From assembly GCA_903772945.1 (NCBI GenBank), contig CAICTM010000458.1, positions 1 through 64,000 of the forward strand: DNA of 64,000 nucleotides, given 5' to 3'. The first letter of the stretch is position 1. Every line of letters begins with the position of its first letter. Made by a program: the position numbers and the translations under genes. Shown here piece by piece: positions 21,501 to 33,258 of this stretch. The notes beneath the pieces were generated by a model that was not told the origin of the DNA, did no database searches, and worked only from the letters and a program-made list of their open reading frames with translations. The DNA comes from Seminavis robusta. Lineage: Eukaryota; Bacillariophyta; Bacillariophyceae; Naviculales; Naviculaceae.

Positions 21501-24500
21501 CCAGCCCAACAAATGAGCCAACAGGTGAACCAACACCCAGCCCCACCAATGAACCAAACCAGGACCCACTCAATCTCCAAGTGGTTTGCAATCTGCCACC
21601 CCAAGCATGGTGCAAGCTCCTAGCCACAATCCCAGCACAAATCCCAGTCAACAACCAAGCCAGGAACCAAGTGCATCTCCATCATTTAGCCCAGCTCTGG
21701 TCCAACCACCCTGCAACCCACTGTTACTCCTGGAGACCTACAGCTTCTCCTAATAGTGCCCCATCATCTGGGCCAACAACTGTAGCTGAAGCCTGTGGAT
21801 TCATCACAACTACAGCATACTATTACATGGGATTTGACAACAATACTGATCTGCAGTCGGATACCGAACTGAATACGGCATTTTTGCAATCCTATGGTGC
21901 TCTGAATAGGACAGAAACTTGTGCTCCTGTGCTGATTGATGCAGCAGTAGCCCGCAGAATAGATGGAAGACGCTTGCAGGTGGGAATCATTCAATTGGAG
22001 TTTCTGGTCACTACAAACTCCACAGGCTCTGGCTCATTCCTTCAGAATCAAGCTGAGATTGATACATTTGTAGCTGCTTTCAGTGACTTGACCAATGTAG
22101 CAGCTTTGTACTTGCGGGAAACGATAACCACATCACCCCCCACTGAATCACCCACGGGAGCAGCACCATCAACCACACCTTCCTCAGCTCCCTCAGCATA
22201 TCCTTCGACTGTATCCTCTATACCCACAAGCGTGACTTCAAACTCCCCATCATCTATTCCCTCTCAGTCACCAGCGTTTGAGCCATCTAGTGCTCCTTCA
22301 GTGTCTTCCATTCCCTCAGGCACACCTTCGATAACACCATCCACATTGCAGTCTGAATCAACATCTTCTCAGCCATCCAGTGTTCCTTCTGGATCTGTCT
22401 CCCCATCAAGCTCCCCTTCAATACTGCCATCCTCTCTTTCGTCTGAGTCGCCATCTTCTCTGTCATCAAGTGCCCCTTCAGGATCATCTATCCCGTCAAG
22501 TACACCTTCCATGTCTTCCCTGCCTTCTGGTGTCCCTTCAGGGTCTTCTCTTCCCTCCATGATGCCATCTTTGACCCCTCAGGTTCACCATCGTCACTTC
22601 CTTCATCCCCACCTTCGTTCATCCCATCCAGCATGCCTTCCGTTGTGCCATCACAAAGCCCATCTCAAGCACCCACAAATCCACCAACCAAAGCACCAAC
22701 AAGGACCCCAACAAAGGGGGCAACCAACCCCCCAACAAAATCACCTACCAAGAATCCAACAAACCCACCTACCCAGCCCCCAACAGCTGGTCCCTCAGAG
22801 TCCCCATCTTCTCTACCATCCAGTATCCCTTCAGGGTCTTCTATGCCTTCGAGCTCGCCATCCTTTGCTCCGTCAAAATCACCTTCTAGTGTCCCCTCAG
22901 AGTCTTCTGCACCATCAAGCATACCATCCTTGGTCCCCTCAAGTGCACCCTCCATGTTCCCTTCTTTTGTACCCTCCAATTTTCCTTCGGGGACCCCCTC
23001 AGAATCTCCATCTTTGCAGCCATCCTCAAAACCTTCTGCTATCCCCTCAGGGGAACCCTCAGAATCCCCCTCAAGTCCCCCATCATTGTCATCTTTCGGT
23101 CCCTCTGTCAGCACTGCTCCGAGCAGTGCACCATCAGGGTTGCCATCCAAATCGCCATCCAGCTCTCCCAGTCTATCCACGAAACCATCAGCCACCCCAA
23201 GCCTCAGTCCTTCAGCTTCACCATCATTTTCCCCTTCAGAGATGCCTTCGGTATCTCCAAGTGCTGGCCCGTCCACAAACCCATCATCCACCCCCAGTGT
23301 CAGTCCTTCTGACTTCCCCTCTATGCCCCTTCAGATGTACCTTCCATGACTCCAAGCAACAGACCATCCACGCAACCATCATCCGCACCAAGTGTCAGTC
23401 CTTCTGATTTCCCCTCTATTGCCCCTTCAGATGTACCATCCATGGCTCCAAGCATTAGCCCATCCACCCAACCATCATCCACACCAAGTGGCATTCCTTC
23501 AACAGTGCCCTCTGTTTCCCCTTCAGAAATGCCTTCCATAACTCCAAGTGGAAGCCCATCAACGAAACCATCATCCACACCAAGTGGCAGCCCTTCAGCT
23601 TCACCATCTAGGGAACCTTCAAGTATGCCTTCTAGGACCCCTAGCATTGCTCCATCAGAATCGGTTGCTCCCAGCACAAACCCTTCTGACTTGCCATCTT
23701 TGAGCCCAAGCAAAAGCCCATCATCTCAACCCTCTGAAAGCCCAAGCAGAAGCCCCTCTAAAGAGCCCTCATTGTCGCCATCAGATGGGCCATCCATGAC
23801 ACCGAGCATCCATCCATCTCTCTTTCCATCTTCAAGTCCAAGCAGTAGCCCCTCATCAAGCCCCTCAGTTGGACCTTCAGATGGACCTTCCATGACACCC
23901 AGCAATGCCCATCCATTGCACCATCTTCTTTTCCCTCATCCCATTCACCAAGCGACACTCCCTCTTTCCTTCCGTCAACGAGTCCGAGCCTTGGTCCATC
24001 TGGAGTGCCATCATATTCTCCCTCATTTTTGCCATCAATGAGCCCAAGCATGGGTCCCTCGGAATCTCTATCAATGGTGCCTTCAGATGTTCCCACTCCC
24101 TGCCAACCAACAACAGTGACAATCGACGATGGACCCAATGTTGCGTTCCTAGACAACACAGGCACTCCTATCACTAGTGAGAATGGTTGGTACACGCAGG
24201 GAGGCCTGCATAGTGACAACTCTGAGCAAGTAAGCATGGGAATCGTGGACAGTGGAGGAAGCTTGTACATGGTGGTGGTGTACAACCAAAGATTTGGGCG
24301 TGGCGGTCGTGGCGAGGCAGACATTGAAGTCACTGGGACAACAGGCTTGGTGCTTGTGGATGATAGTGGAGAAGTTCGTTATTCATCAGGAACCATCAGT
24401 GGAGACTTTAAATGGGGTGGAGCCCATCCAGATGGCTTTGTGGCTTCTGTCGATTCAGGAAGCACTGTTTGCATCACCCACAAAAAGCCAATCACCACAG

Positions 24501-24604
24501 GACTGACCAGCTTTCGCTTCATTCAAGGTGACAATTCAGAAACGATATATGCATCATCCCTCTCAGAGATTACATGCACCGAGTTTTGTGTAGAAATCCC
24601 ATGA
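18553..24604 (+). pseudogene. Stalk protein copy A: acidic N-terminus, Ala-rich membrane segment, Ser/Pro/Thr-rich repeats; frame-broken
   Basis: Exon 1 runs 18553-19378, with a 95-bp intron (GTGAGT...CAG) and exon 2 from 19474. The order matches copy B at 26768-33258: an acidic N-terminus containing DDTDHSRLLAYTTRLVQSG, an MQQAMKY segment before Cys/Lys-rich sequence, an Ala-rich hydrophobic stretch, a Cys-containing domain with several N-glycosylation sites, a Pro/Thr stalk, NEPTxEPSPSP repeats, a second folded domain near 21800-22120, PSxxPS repeats and a C-terminal Gly-rich domain (24110-24604). Compared with B, single bases are missing near 19897, 19930, 20100, 21569, 21690, 21734, 22575, 23325 and 23904, plus a frame change near 21100. 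The first gap gives a stop at 19940. No nonsense substitutions were noticed, so assembly error and recent decay are both possible. No known family was recognised; a cell-surface or wall role is inferred from composition. Confidence 0.6.
22130..24090 (+). repeat. PSxxPS-repeat tract of copy A
   Basis: About 2 kb encodes irregular units such as PSSxPS, PSGxPS and SPSxxPS, with an inserted PTKAPTxxPTKG-type Pro/Thr-Lys block near 22670-22780. The antisense frames read as DG/EG repeats and are shadows. Most of the tract is near-identical to 30750-32600. Confidence 0.85.
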
Positions 24605-26767
24605 ATATAGTCACATTTTGGAATCCACAAAGCCTCTGCCGAGCTCGCTGGCACATGTAGAGGTTTCAGAATCTGTTGGCTTCGCTGTCCCACATTCTTT
24701 CTACTCACCGCCTACTATTTTCGTGAAGGTACGCTTCCAAGTGGACAAAGACTGCGGCTGTTTTGGGTTCGAATGGATTGCACTTGCTCTGTGGGGCGCG
24801 AGCACAACTGTTTGAAAACTCTCTGACGACGACGGCTTTGCTGTGAGCACGACGATTATGGTTGGACGACGAGCAACAACTTTACTAGCTACCGGTAGCT
24901 AGCGAGCTAGTTAGCTCCTGTTCCAGCTCTGTCATTCCTTCCGTTCTAACCTGCGCCCAATTCTACTTCAATTAAATTTTGTACCATGGATGCCCCAATG
25001 CGCAGTGGCCACGCTACGGAAGTTCTAGCTCCTGCCATGGTACGATGTATGCCCAACACGACGATTTCACGGCAACCACAACTCGGTGGCACGCACGGTG
25101 GATTGGCTCTGTCAAACACAGTATTTTGTATTTTAGCACTCTCACTTTTGCTGCGTTTGACAGATCAGCTGACGACAAAGCCTTCGCCCCCGGAAGTTGG
25201 CGGCATGATCAACCGAGTTGGAGTGCACCAGCCTGGCGTTGCCCAGTACTGATTTCCGATGGGAAAAGACACGGTCCTCAATCTCCTCGCCCATGATTCG
25301 ATTCGTTGCTCCGTAACCATGCAGTGATGTCAGAGAGCGGACTGACCGATGGTGCACCTGGTACCGTATTCGCAGAGGCGTCAAGTACAGTTGTACAGCA
25401 CGCACTCGGCTAAACGGAGGCAATGCAAGCCGCCAACTCGTACCAATATCGCGAGTGTTCGTTCTCTCATGCTCCCGCCTTCGCTCGCAATTGACTGATT
25501 AAATTGGAGGATAAGTTTGGACACCTCGACTCGACCCGAGCCTCGTTCGGAAGAGCCGTAGGTCCCGTGACAGAAAGTTGTACTAGCAATTCGTCGAGCT
25601 TTCCCCTCCCGCAGAGCCATTGAATGCTGGACGCCTTGACGTGTTCCTCTCTGGCTGTCCCGTCCATTTTGGGGCTGCACTGGCAACGAACCACGATGGT
25701 GACTTGCCTACATTGATTTTTCAAACACCTCTGCTTGCTTTGGGTGCAAACGCACATCGCCGCTCTAGATTTGCTTGGATTCGATTCTCTCGGAGGCAGC
25801 GTACGCTGTACCATACACCTAGACTACTTCCCGTGCGACAAGATTATGGAAAACTTGCTTGTATTGAAGCAGCGTCATCCAACCCTTCTCGAGTTCTCGA
25901 GGCTATTCCGAGATCAACCAACGGAAGCTTTCCAATTGTAGAAGGTGCTCGGATCTCGGATTCGATAGATGGGGCTGTTTGGCCATAATCGAAGCACCCT
26001 GCCTACGATGGCGTGGCCTTCATTTACGTCACGTCTGTTCTATCTTCAGCTTTCAGCCCATCGTCGATGTGGTGAGATCGTGCGGAAGTGGCAATGTATG
26101 TGTCGGAACCAGCAAGGCGGTGTGACGATCGAGTTTTTCACGATCAGGGAAAGAGGGAAAGTCTGCACTTCTGCACACGCAAGAGGACTTTCTCCAAATG
26201 ACGAATGACTCTTTCTCTCAAAGTACTCCTTAACTGTATTCCTGTACTTGCCACTTGCCAGTTTACAATTTACAATGCATGATTCAGAATGTATTTATGT
26301 CATAATTCTCTTTTTCACTGCTCTTACGAAATTGGTTTAAAGGCAATGACACCGGCAGTTACTCTCTTATTCGACCGTCAAAGATACTAAAAGTCAGATT
26401 TAATGAAGAGGTGAAGGGCAGAAGTGCTTATGAGTGACCGAGCTCCGGCAACCTGCAAAACCAAAACCAAAACCACCAAACGAACCAACCAGTAGCGGGC
26501 CTTGCGATACCTCTCGTTGTGATTACTGACAACCCCCATCCAAAAGCTCAACCAAGTCTTCAATCATCCATCTTATCTCTTCTGGTACGGTAAGGCCGAT
26601 TGAAGAGCCACAACACCGTTCCTTCGAAGTCCCTGCTGCTTGGCGCTCTTGAGTTACACTCTGGCAGCAACACAGGACCGAAAACTGCGAGTAGCCTTGG
26701 AAGAAGGTATCTCTCTCTGGGATCGGATCCTTGGTAGTAGTGGCATCAGAAGACGAGCAAACGAACC
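24605..26767. other. Spacer between the tandem stalk genes (2.2 kb)
   Basis: No complete gene is recognised. Short frames exist, for example 25735-25941 on the plus strand, which reads like a fragment of a larger protein (HLDYFPCDKIMENLLVLKQR) but has no identifiable start context or neighbours in frame. Other contents: an ACCGGTAGCTAGCGAGCTAG stretch near 24891 and a TACGTCACGT sequence near 26025. The last 250 bp should hold the promoter of copy B. Confidence 0.5.
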
Positions 26768-29700
26768 ATGAGCTCCAAAAATCTGCTGGACGTCTCTTTC
26801 TCTGCTGATACTCTTGACGAGCGTGAGGGGGTTGACGAATCGCAACGAGAAGCACAAACGGTGCGTCGAGACAACAGAAACGATGCCAGCGGATCGATTG
26901 CCAGCTACGGTAGCACTATTGGAGGCAGTGCAGACGCGGCTTCCGAAGCGGGGACAGCAGAGTCCCACAAAGCCTCGCAAGAAGGTTACCTAGCTTGGGT
27001 AAGCGACCATGATGACACAGACCACAGTCGTCTCTTGGCATATACGACTCGGCTTGTCCAGTCCGGTGCGGCAGCAACCAAGAGCGCCGATGACGAAGAA
27101 AGTGGCAATCATCGTGACGACGGTGAGAAGAGCAATACAGGAAATGACAGTGTGGACCCATTGGGCCGTCACTCATCTCATCATGTTCTTGAGGTTTGGA
27201 AGAGAGTCTCTGGGGCACCAGGTGAAATGAAAGAGATTCCATTCATGGATGACTCGAAAGGAGCAATGGACAACGATGACAGTTCCAAAGAAGAAAATGA
27301 TCATGAATCTATGATCAGTCATTCAGAGTCAGCTGCTTCTGTGGATTCGGCTATTGAAAGAGAGAAGTCGATATTGTTTGGTATTGCTTTTTGGGTTGGT
27401 ATGCAGCAAGCCATGAAGTATGTATTTGTTCTTCATGTCCAATGCTGTACTACCATAATGAGATGCTTGAAACAATGTTGTAAAAGAGCAAGTAGCGGTG
27501 ATGCTCAGGCCAAGGATGGCGCAGAATTAATTGATAACGGTGTTGTGCGGAATGATGCAACCTCAAGAACAACACAACAAACAGGCTCGGGGGCTGCTGT
27601 GGCAGTCGCTGTCATGGCTTCAATGGGGGGATCAGCAGCAGCAGCCGGAGCAGCTACAGGTGAGTTGAAGATGAGTCTGCCTATTGGGTGCCCCACAGTT
27701 GGGTATCTCACCCTCTTGGTCTGTACTTTCAAAAGGAGCTACCACTGCAGCTGCGGTTGCTGCTGGGGCATCCGCTGTGACAGCATCAGCAACCACTGTA
27801 GCAGCAGTAGCCACTGCTGCGGTGATCACAGCAACTGCAGTCACAGCAGGTCTGGCCTCTTCAATTGTTAGCCAGGAACAGCCTGTTGTTCCCTATGTAG
27901 CCCTTGTAGGGATAAACACAGCTGACCCATTTGAGCCGCCCTCCTGTGCCTTGGATGGTCAAATGAAGATGGGCTATGTGGAGCTCAAGTTTGAAGACAT
28001 GGACTCGAGCAAGATTGGGCCCATGCAGGAAGAACTGGAGATCCTTTTCCGCCAGATCTACAATGAGATCACAGCTATGTGCTTGGACCCATTTCAACGA
28101 ATCATGTTCTCGGCCAACATGACAGGATTCTACTCAGAGAACATCACAACATTCGCAGAGAATGCCACCCTCGTCAATGGAACCTGCAACAGAACGTTTA
28201 GTGACAGCAATGCTACGGATACTGTACCTGGATGTGATGGACAGAAAAGTCTTGTTGTCACAACGACAACATGGGAACCGGTTGTGAGTTGTGCTGGTTG
28301 TCCTGACCATGAACCTCTGTTCGAGGATCCATCCACACAGACTGATGAATCACAAGGTCGGAGCCTACAAGAGAAACAGGATGCTGAATTTGTCCTGTCT
28401 GAGTTCTTTGTATTGTTTGCCACAACCTATGAGCAACAGATGCGGGCAATATTGGAAGCTTTCAATGTGACAAGCCCCAGTGGTTCCAGGCCCTCGCTCT
28501 ATGTTGCGTTCACCCGGCGAACTTCAACCTTGGCTACCACGGGGGAGTTCAGTGATGTTGTCCAAAGGGTTGGCCGCACTGATATCAACCAGTATGTTGA
28601 CCTAGTATCGGCCAACAATGGGACAATTGTGGCCCCTTTTGTAAATGAGGAGCTAAACAATCTACAGAACTGTCTAGAACAGAAACAATCTGATGCCACA
28701 GATGACTTCTGTGAGGAGCTGTTGGCTGGGGTCAGTGTTGATATCCAAACCATGGAGGCATGCTTAGAGTCAGTCACTGCTCAAGAATGCCAGGAAGTCC
28801 TACCAGCTGTACTTGAAAAGTGGGCAAGTTCAAATGGTACAGCCAGTGTTACAATTGAGAGAGACTCTCCTACTATTTCGCCATCACCAAATGTACAATC
28901 TTCTTTTGTGGAGCTTCAAGTAATGCTCGACAGTAGTGATTCACGAGAATCATCAGGTTCACCAGTTTGGAGTCCCCAAACTGGAAGTCCGGACATGTTG
29001 GTACCAACAGACACCTCGAAAAATCCAGCAGCTGGTACAGGCAGCCCCTTGGCGACACCGACTACAGTAACACCATCAGATGGTGTGGTTGCTGCCTCAG
29101 CAATGCAACCTCCAGCTTCGAGCAGCTCTCCAGGATCCAACCCAAATGACAATCCTGGAATACTTGTACCAGCCTCAGTTGCCCCAATGAGCATTGGTCA
29201 CACTGAAGGTACACCGACGGTCACTTCTGGCCCACTCTCGTTTAGCCCTGCCACAGTAGTGCCAGCCACTACCCCCATTACAAGCATTCAAACTGTGACA
29301 CCTGGATCACCATCATCTACTCCCACTACTAGCAGCCCCACAACAAGAACACCAACGGTCACCCCTGGATCACCCTCGACTAGTCCCACAAAGGGTACAG
29401 CTTCAGTGACATCTAGATCGCCCTCAGTAAGCCCCGCCACGACTTCACCAACGGATACCCCCACAACAGGGATGCCAACAGTCACTCCTGGATCTCCCTC
29501 TGTAAGCCCCACCACAGCCCCCCCAACTGATACCCCAACTACACAAATTCCAACTGTGACAACTGGATCACCCTTGGCCAGACCTGCAACGGGAATTCCA
29601 ACGGTCACGCCTGGATCACCCTCGGCACGTCCCGCAACAGAAACACCCACAGGCAGTCCTGGATCACCCTCAGTGAAGCCTACCACAGGAACACCTACTG

Positions 29701-32700
29701 TCACTCCTGGAATGCCCTCAATGAGTCCAGCCACAAGTGCACCAAGCATCATTGTGACTCCCGGTACCCCTTCGGCATCTCCATCCACAGCTTCTCCAGC
29801 AAGTGGTAGCCCCACAATGGATACTGAAGGGTCACCAACTGTGAATCCCACTCCTACCACTGGAAGTCCCACAACAGAAACCGGTGAACCAACTTCAATG
29901 GCACCCATCTCAGGAACACCCACAAATGCAGAACCAGTTTCAACCATCAAGCCTTCACTGGAGCCAACGCTGCAACCAACGCCAGAACCTACACAAGGAA
30001 TCACTGTCGAACCATCCCCCAACCCAACTAATGAGCCAACCAATGAACCTAGCCCCAGCCCAACTAATGAGCCCAGCCCCAGCCCGACAAATGAGCCAAC
30101 AGAAGAACCAAGCCCCAGCCCAACAAATGAGCCAACAGGTGAACCAACACCCAGCCCCACCAATGAACCAAACCAGGACCCCACTCAATCTCCAAGTGGT
30201 TTGCAATCTGCCACCCCAAGCATGGTGCAAGCTCCTAGCCACAATCCCGGCACAAATCCCAGTCAACAACCAAGCCAGGAACCAAGTGCATCTCCATCAT
30301 TTAGACCCAGCTCTGGTCCAACCACCCTGCAACCCACTGTTACTCCTGGAGAACCTACATCTTCTCCTAATAGTGCCCCATCATCTGGGCCAACAACTGT
30401 AGCTGAAGCCTGTGGATTCATCACAACTACAGCATACTATTACATGGGATTTGACAACAATACTGATCTGCAGTCGGATACCGAACTGAATACGGCATTT
30501 TTGCAATCCTATGGTGCTCTGAATAGGACAGAAACTTGTGCTCCTGTGCTGATTGATGCAGCAGTAGCCCGCAGAATAGATGGAAGACGCTTGCAGGTGG
30601 GAATCATTCAATTGGAGTTTTTGGTCACTACAAACTCCACAGGCTCTGGCTCATTCCTTCAGAATCAAGCTGAGATTGATACATTTGTAGCTGCTTTCAG
30701 TGACTTGACCAATGTAGCAGCTTTGTACTTGCGGGAAACGATAACCACATCACCCCCCACTGAATCACCTACGGGAGCAGCACCATCAACCACACCTTCC
30801 TCAGCTCCCTCAGCATATCCTTCGACTGTATCCTCTATACCCACAAGCGTGACTTCAAACTCCCCATCATCTATTCCCTCTCAGTCACCAGCGTTTGAGC
30901 CATCTAGTGCTCCTTCAGTGTCTTCCATTCCCTCAGGCACACCTTCGATAACACCATCCACATTGCAGTCTGAATCAACATCTTCTCAGCCATCCAGTGT
31001 TCCTTCTGGATCTGTCTCCCCATCAAGCTCCCCTTCAATACTGCCATCCTCTCTTTCGTCTGAGTCGCCATCTTCTCTGTCATCAAGTGCCCCTTCAGGA
31101 TCATCTATCCCATCAAGTACACCTTCCATGTCTTCCCTGCCTTCTGGTGTCCCTTCAGGGTCTTCTCTTCCCTCCATGATGCCATCTTTGATCCCCTCAG
31201 GTTCACCATCGTCACTTCCTTCATCCCCACCTTCGTTCATCCAATCCAGCATGCCTTCCGTTGTGCCATCACAAAGCCCATCTCAAGCACCCACAAATCC
31301 ACCAACCAAAGCACCAACAAGGACCCCAACAAAGGGGGCAACCAACCCCCCAACAAAATCACCTACCAAGAATCCAACAAACCCACCTACCCAGCCCCCA
31401 ACAGCTGGTCCCTCAGAGTCCCCATCTTCTCTACCATCCAGTATCCCTTCAGGGTCTTCTATGCCTTCGAGCTCGCCATCCTTTGCTCCGTCAAAATCAC
31501 CTTCTAGTGTCCCCTCAGAGTCTTCTGCACCATCAAGCATACCATCCTTGGTCCCCTCAAGTGCACCCTCCATGTTCCCTTCTTTTGTACCCTCCAATTT
31601 TCCTTCGGGGACCCCCTCAGAATCTCCATCTTTGCAGCCATCCTCAAAACCTTCTGCTATCCCCTCAGGGGAACCCTCAGAACCCCCCTCTAGTCCCCCA
31701 TCATTGGCATCTTTCGGTCCCTCTGTCAGCACTGCTCCGAGCAGTGCACCATCAGGGTTGCCATCCAAATCGCCATCCAGCTCTCCCAGTCTATCCACGA
31801 AACCATCAGCCACCCCAAGCCTCAGTCCTTCAGCTTCACCATCATTTTCCCCTTCAGAGATGCCTTCGGTATCCCCAAGTGCTGGCCCGTCCACAAACCC
31901 ATCATCCACCCCCAGTGTCAGTCCTTCTGACTTCCCCTCTATGGCCCCTTCAGATGTACCTTCCATGACTCCAAGCAACAGACCATCCACGGCAACCATC
32001 ATCCGCACCAAGTGTCAGTCCTTCTGATTTCCCCTCTATTGCCCCTTCAGATGTACCATCCATGACTCCAAGCATTAGCCCATCCACCCAACCATCATCC
32101 ACACCAAGTGGCATTCCTTCAACAGTGCCCTCTGTTTCCCCTTCAGAAATGCCTTCCATAACTCCAAGTGGAAGCCCATCAACGAAACCATCATCCACAC
32201 CAAGTGGCAGCCCTTCAGCTTCACCATCTAAGGAACCTTCAAATATGCCTTCTAGGACCCCTAGCATTGCTCCATCAGAATCGGTTGCTCCCAGCACAAA
32301 CCCTTCTGACTTGCCATCTTTGAGCCCAAGCAAAAGCCCATCATCTCAACCCTCTGAAAGCCCAAGCAGAAGCCCCTCTACAGAGCCCTCTTTGTCGCCA
32401 TCAGATGGGCCATCCATGACACCGAGCATCCAGCCATCTCTCTTTCCATCTTCAAGTCCAAGCAGTAGCCCCTCATCAAACCCCTCAGTTGGACCTTCAG
32501 ATGGACCTTCCATGACACCCAGCAATAGCCCATCCATTGCACCATCTTCTTTTCCCTCATCCCATTCACCAAGCGACGTTCCCTCTTTCATTCCATCAAT
32601 GAGTCCGAGCCTTGGTCCATCTGTAGTGCCATCATATTCTCCGTCATTTTTGCCATCAATGATTCCAAGCATGAGTCCCTCGGAATCTCCATCAATGGTG

Positions 32701-33258
32701 CCTTCAGATGTTCCCACTCCCTGCCCAATTACAACAGTGACAATCGATGATGGACCGAATGTTCCTTTCATTGACACCCTCAGCGCAGCAATTGGTACCA
32801 CAAATGGGTGGTACTACCAAGGCGGTAGCAATGCCAATACCCCAGGAGGCCTACAAAGTAGCAACTCTGGTCAAGCAAGTGCTGCAATTGTCAACAGCGG
32901 AGGAAATGTGTATGTGGTATTGGTGTACAATCAAGCAAATGGGAACGCAGGTGATGGGGTTGCTGGTGTGACAGTTACAGGTATCACCGGATGGGCCGTG
33001 ATTGATGACGAAAATGGAAATGACAGTTGGTCATATTCAGGGGGCACTCTTACTGGCACCTTTATTTGGGGTGACTGCTGCACAGATGGCTTTGTTGTTT
33101 CTGCAAACTCGGGAAGCACAGTGTGCATATCCCATGATGCTGCATCAACAGGAGGGCTCAACAGCTTTCGTTTCATCCAGGGTGATTCTTCGAAGCAGAC
33201 ATATGCGTCGACTTTATACGAAGTCACATGCACAGAGTTTTGTATCGAGGTGCCATGA
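26768..33258 (+). CDS. Stalk protein copy B: large Ser/Pro/Thr-rich surface-type protein
   Basis: Exon 1 is 26768-27659, the intron 27660-27735 (76 bp, phase 1) and exon 2 from 27736. The acidic N-terminal region (about 1-190) is followed by an Ala/Thr/Val-rich hydrophobic stretch at about 275-345 that could span or insert in a membrane. A domain with CALDGQMKMGYVELKFEDMD, about six NxT/S sites and paired Cys follows. Next come TVTPGSPSxSPTT-like repeats (29270-29880), NEPTxEPSPSP units, a second domain with a YMGFDNNTDL segment (30410-30740), about 2 kb of PSxxPS repeats, and a C-terminal Gly/Val-rich domain with CISHD and CTEFCIEVP. A single extra base near 31992 shifts the frame; reading resumes through 33258. 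The N-terminus lacks a signal peptide, so a type II-like topology is inferred. No family was recognised. Diatom cell-wall or adhesion proteins share such composition, but specific motifs of those were not found. Confidence 0.65.
29270..29880 (+). repeat. Thr/Pro/Ser repeat block specific to copy B
   Basis: About nine or ten units of roughly 20 residues with a TPTVTPGSPSxSPTT-like core. The corresponding part of copy A (about 20940-21280) is about half as long and differs in sequence, so unit number changed after duplication. Confidence 0.75.
30750..32720 (+). repeat. PSxxPS-repeat tract of copy B
   Basis: The same unit types and inserted PTK-rich block as in copy A, with long runs of nucleotide identity. 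One extra G near 31992 (CCACGGCAACC against CCACGCAACC in A) breaks the frame here. Confidence 0.85.

Noticed and set aside
22665-23291. Long minus-strand frames reading as DG/EG repeats (also 23321-23713, 29288-30184, 31283-32011)
   Set aside because: They are the antisense reading of the PSxxPS tract; the repeat composition avoids stops on both strands. No own start context or splice sites.
25735-25941. Short frame in the stalk-gene spacer
   Set aside because: Looks coding-like in a few residues but has no start context, no splice partners and no recognised family; mentioned only under the spacer.
29270-29880. CRISPR-like regular repeats
   Set aside because: Repeats are coding, in frame, degenerate and without unique spacers; the genome is eukaryotic.
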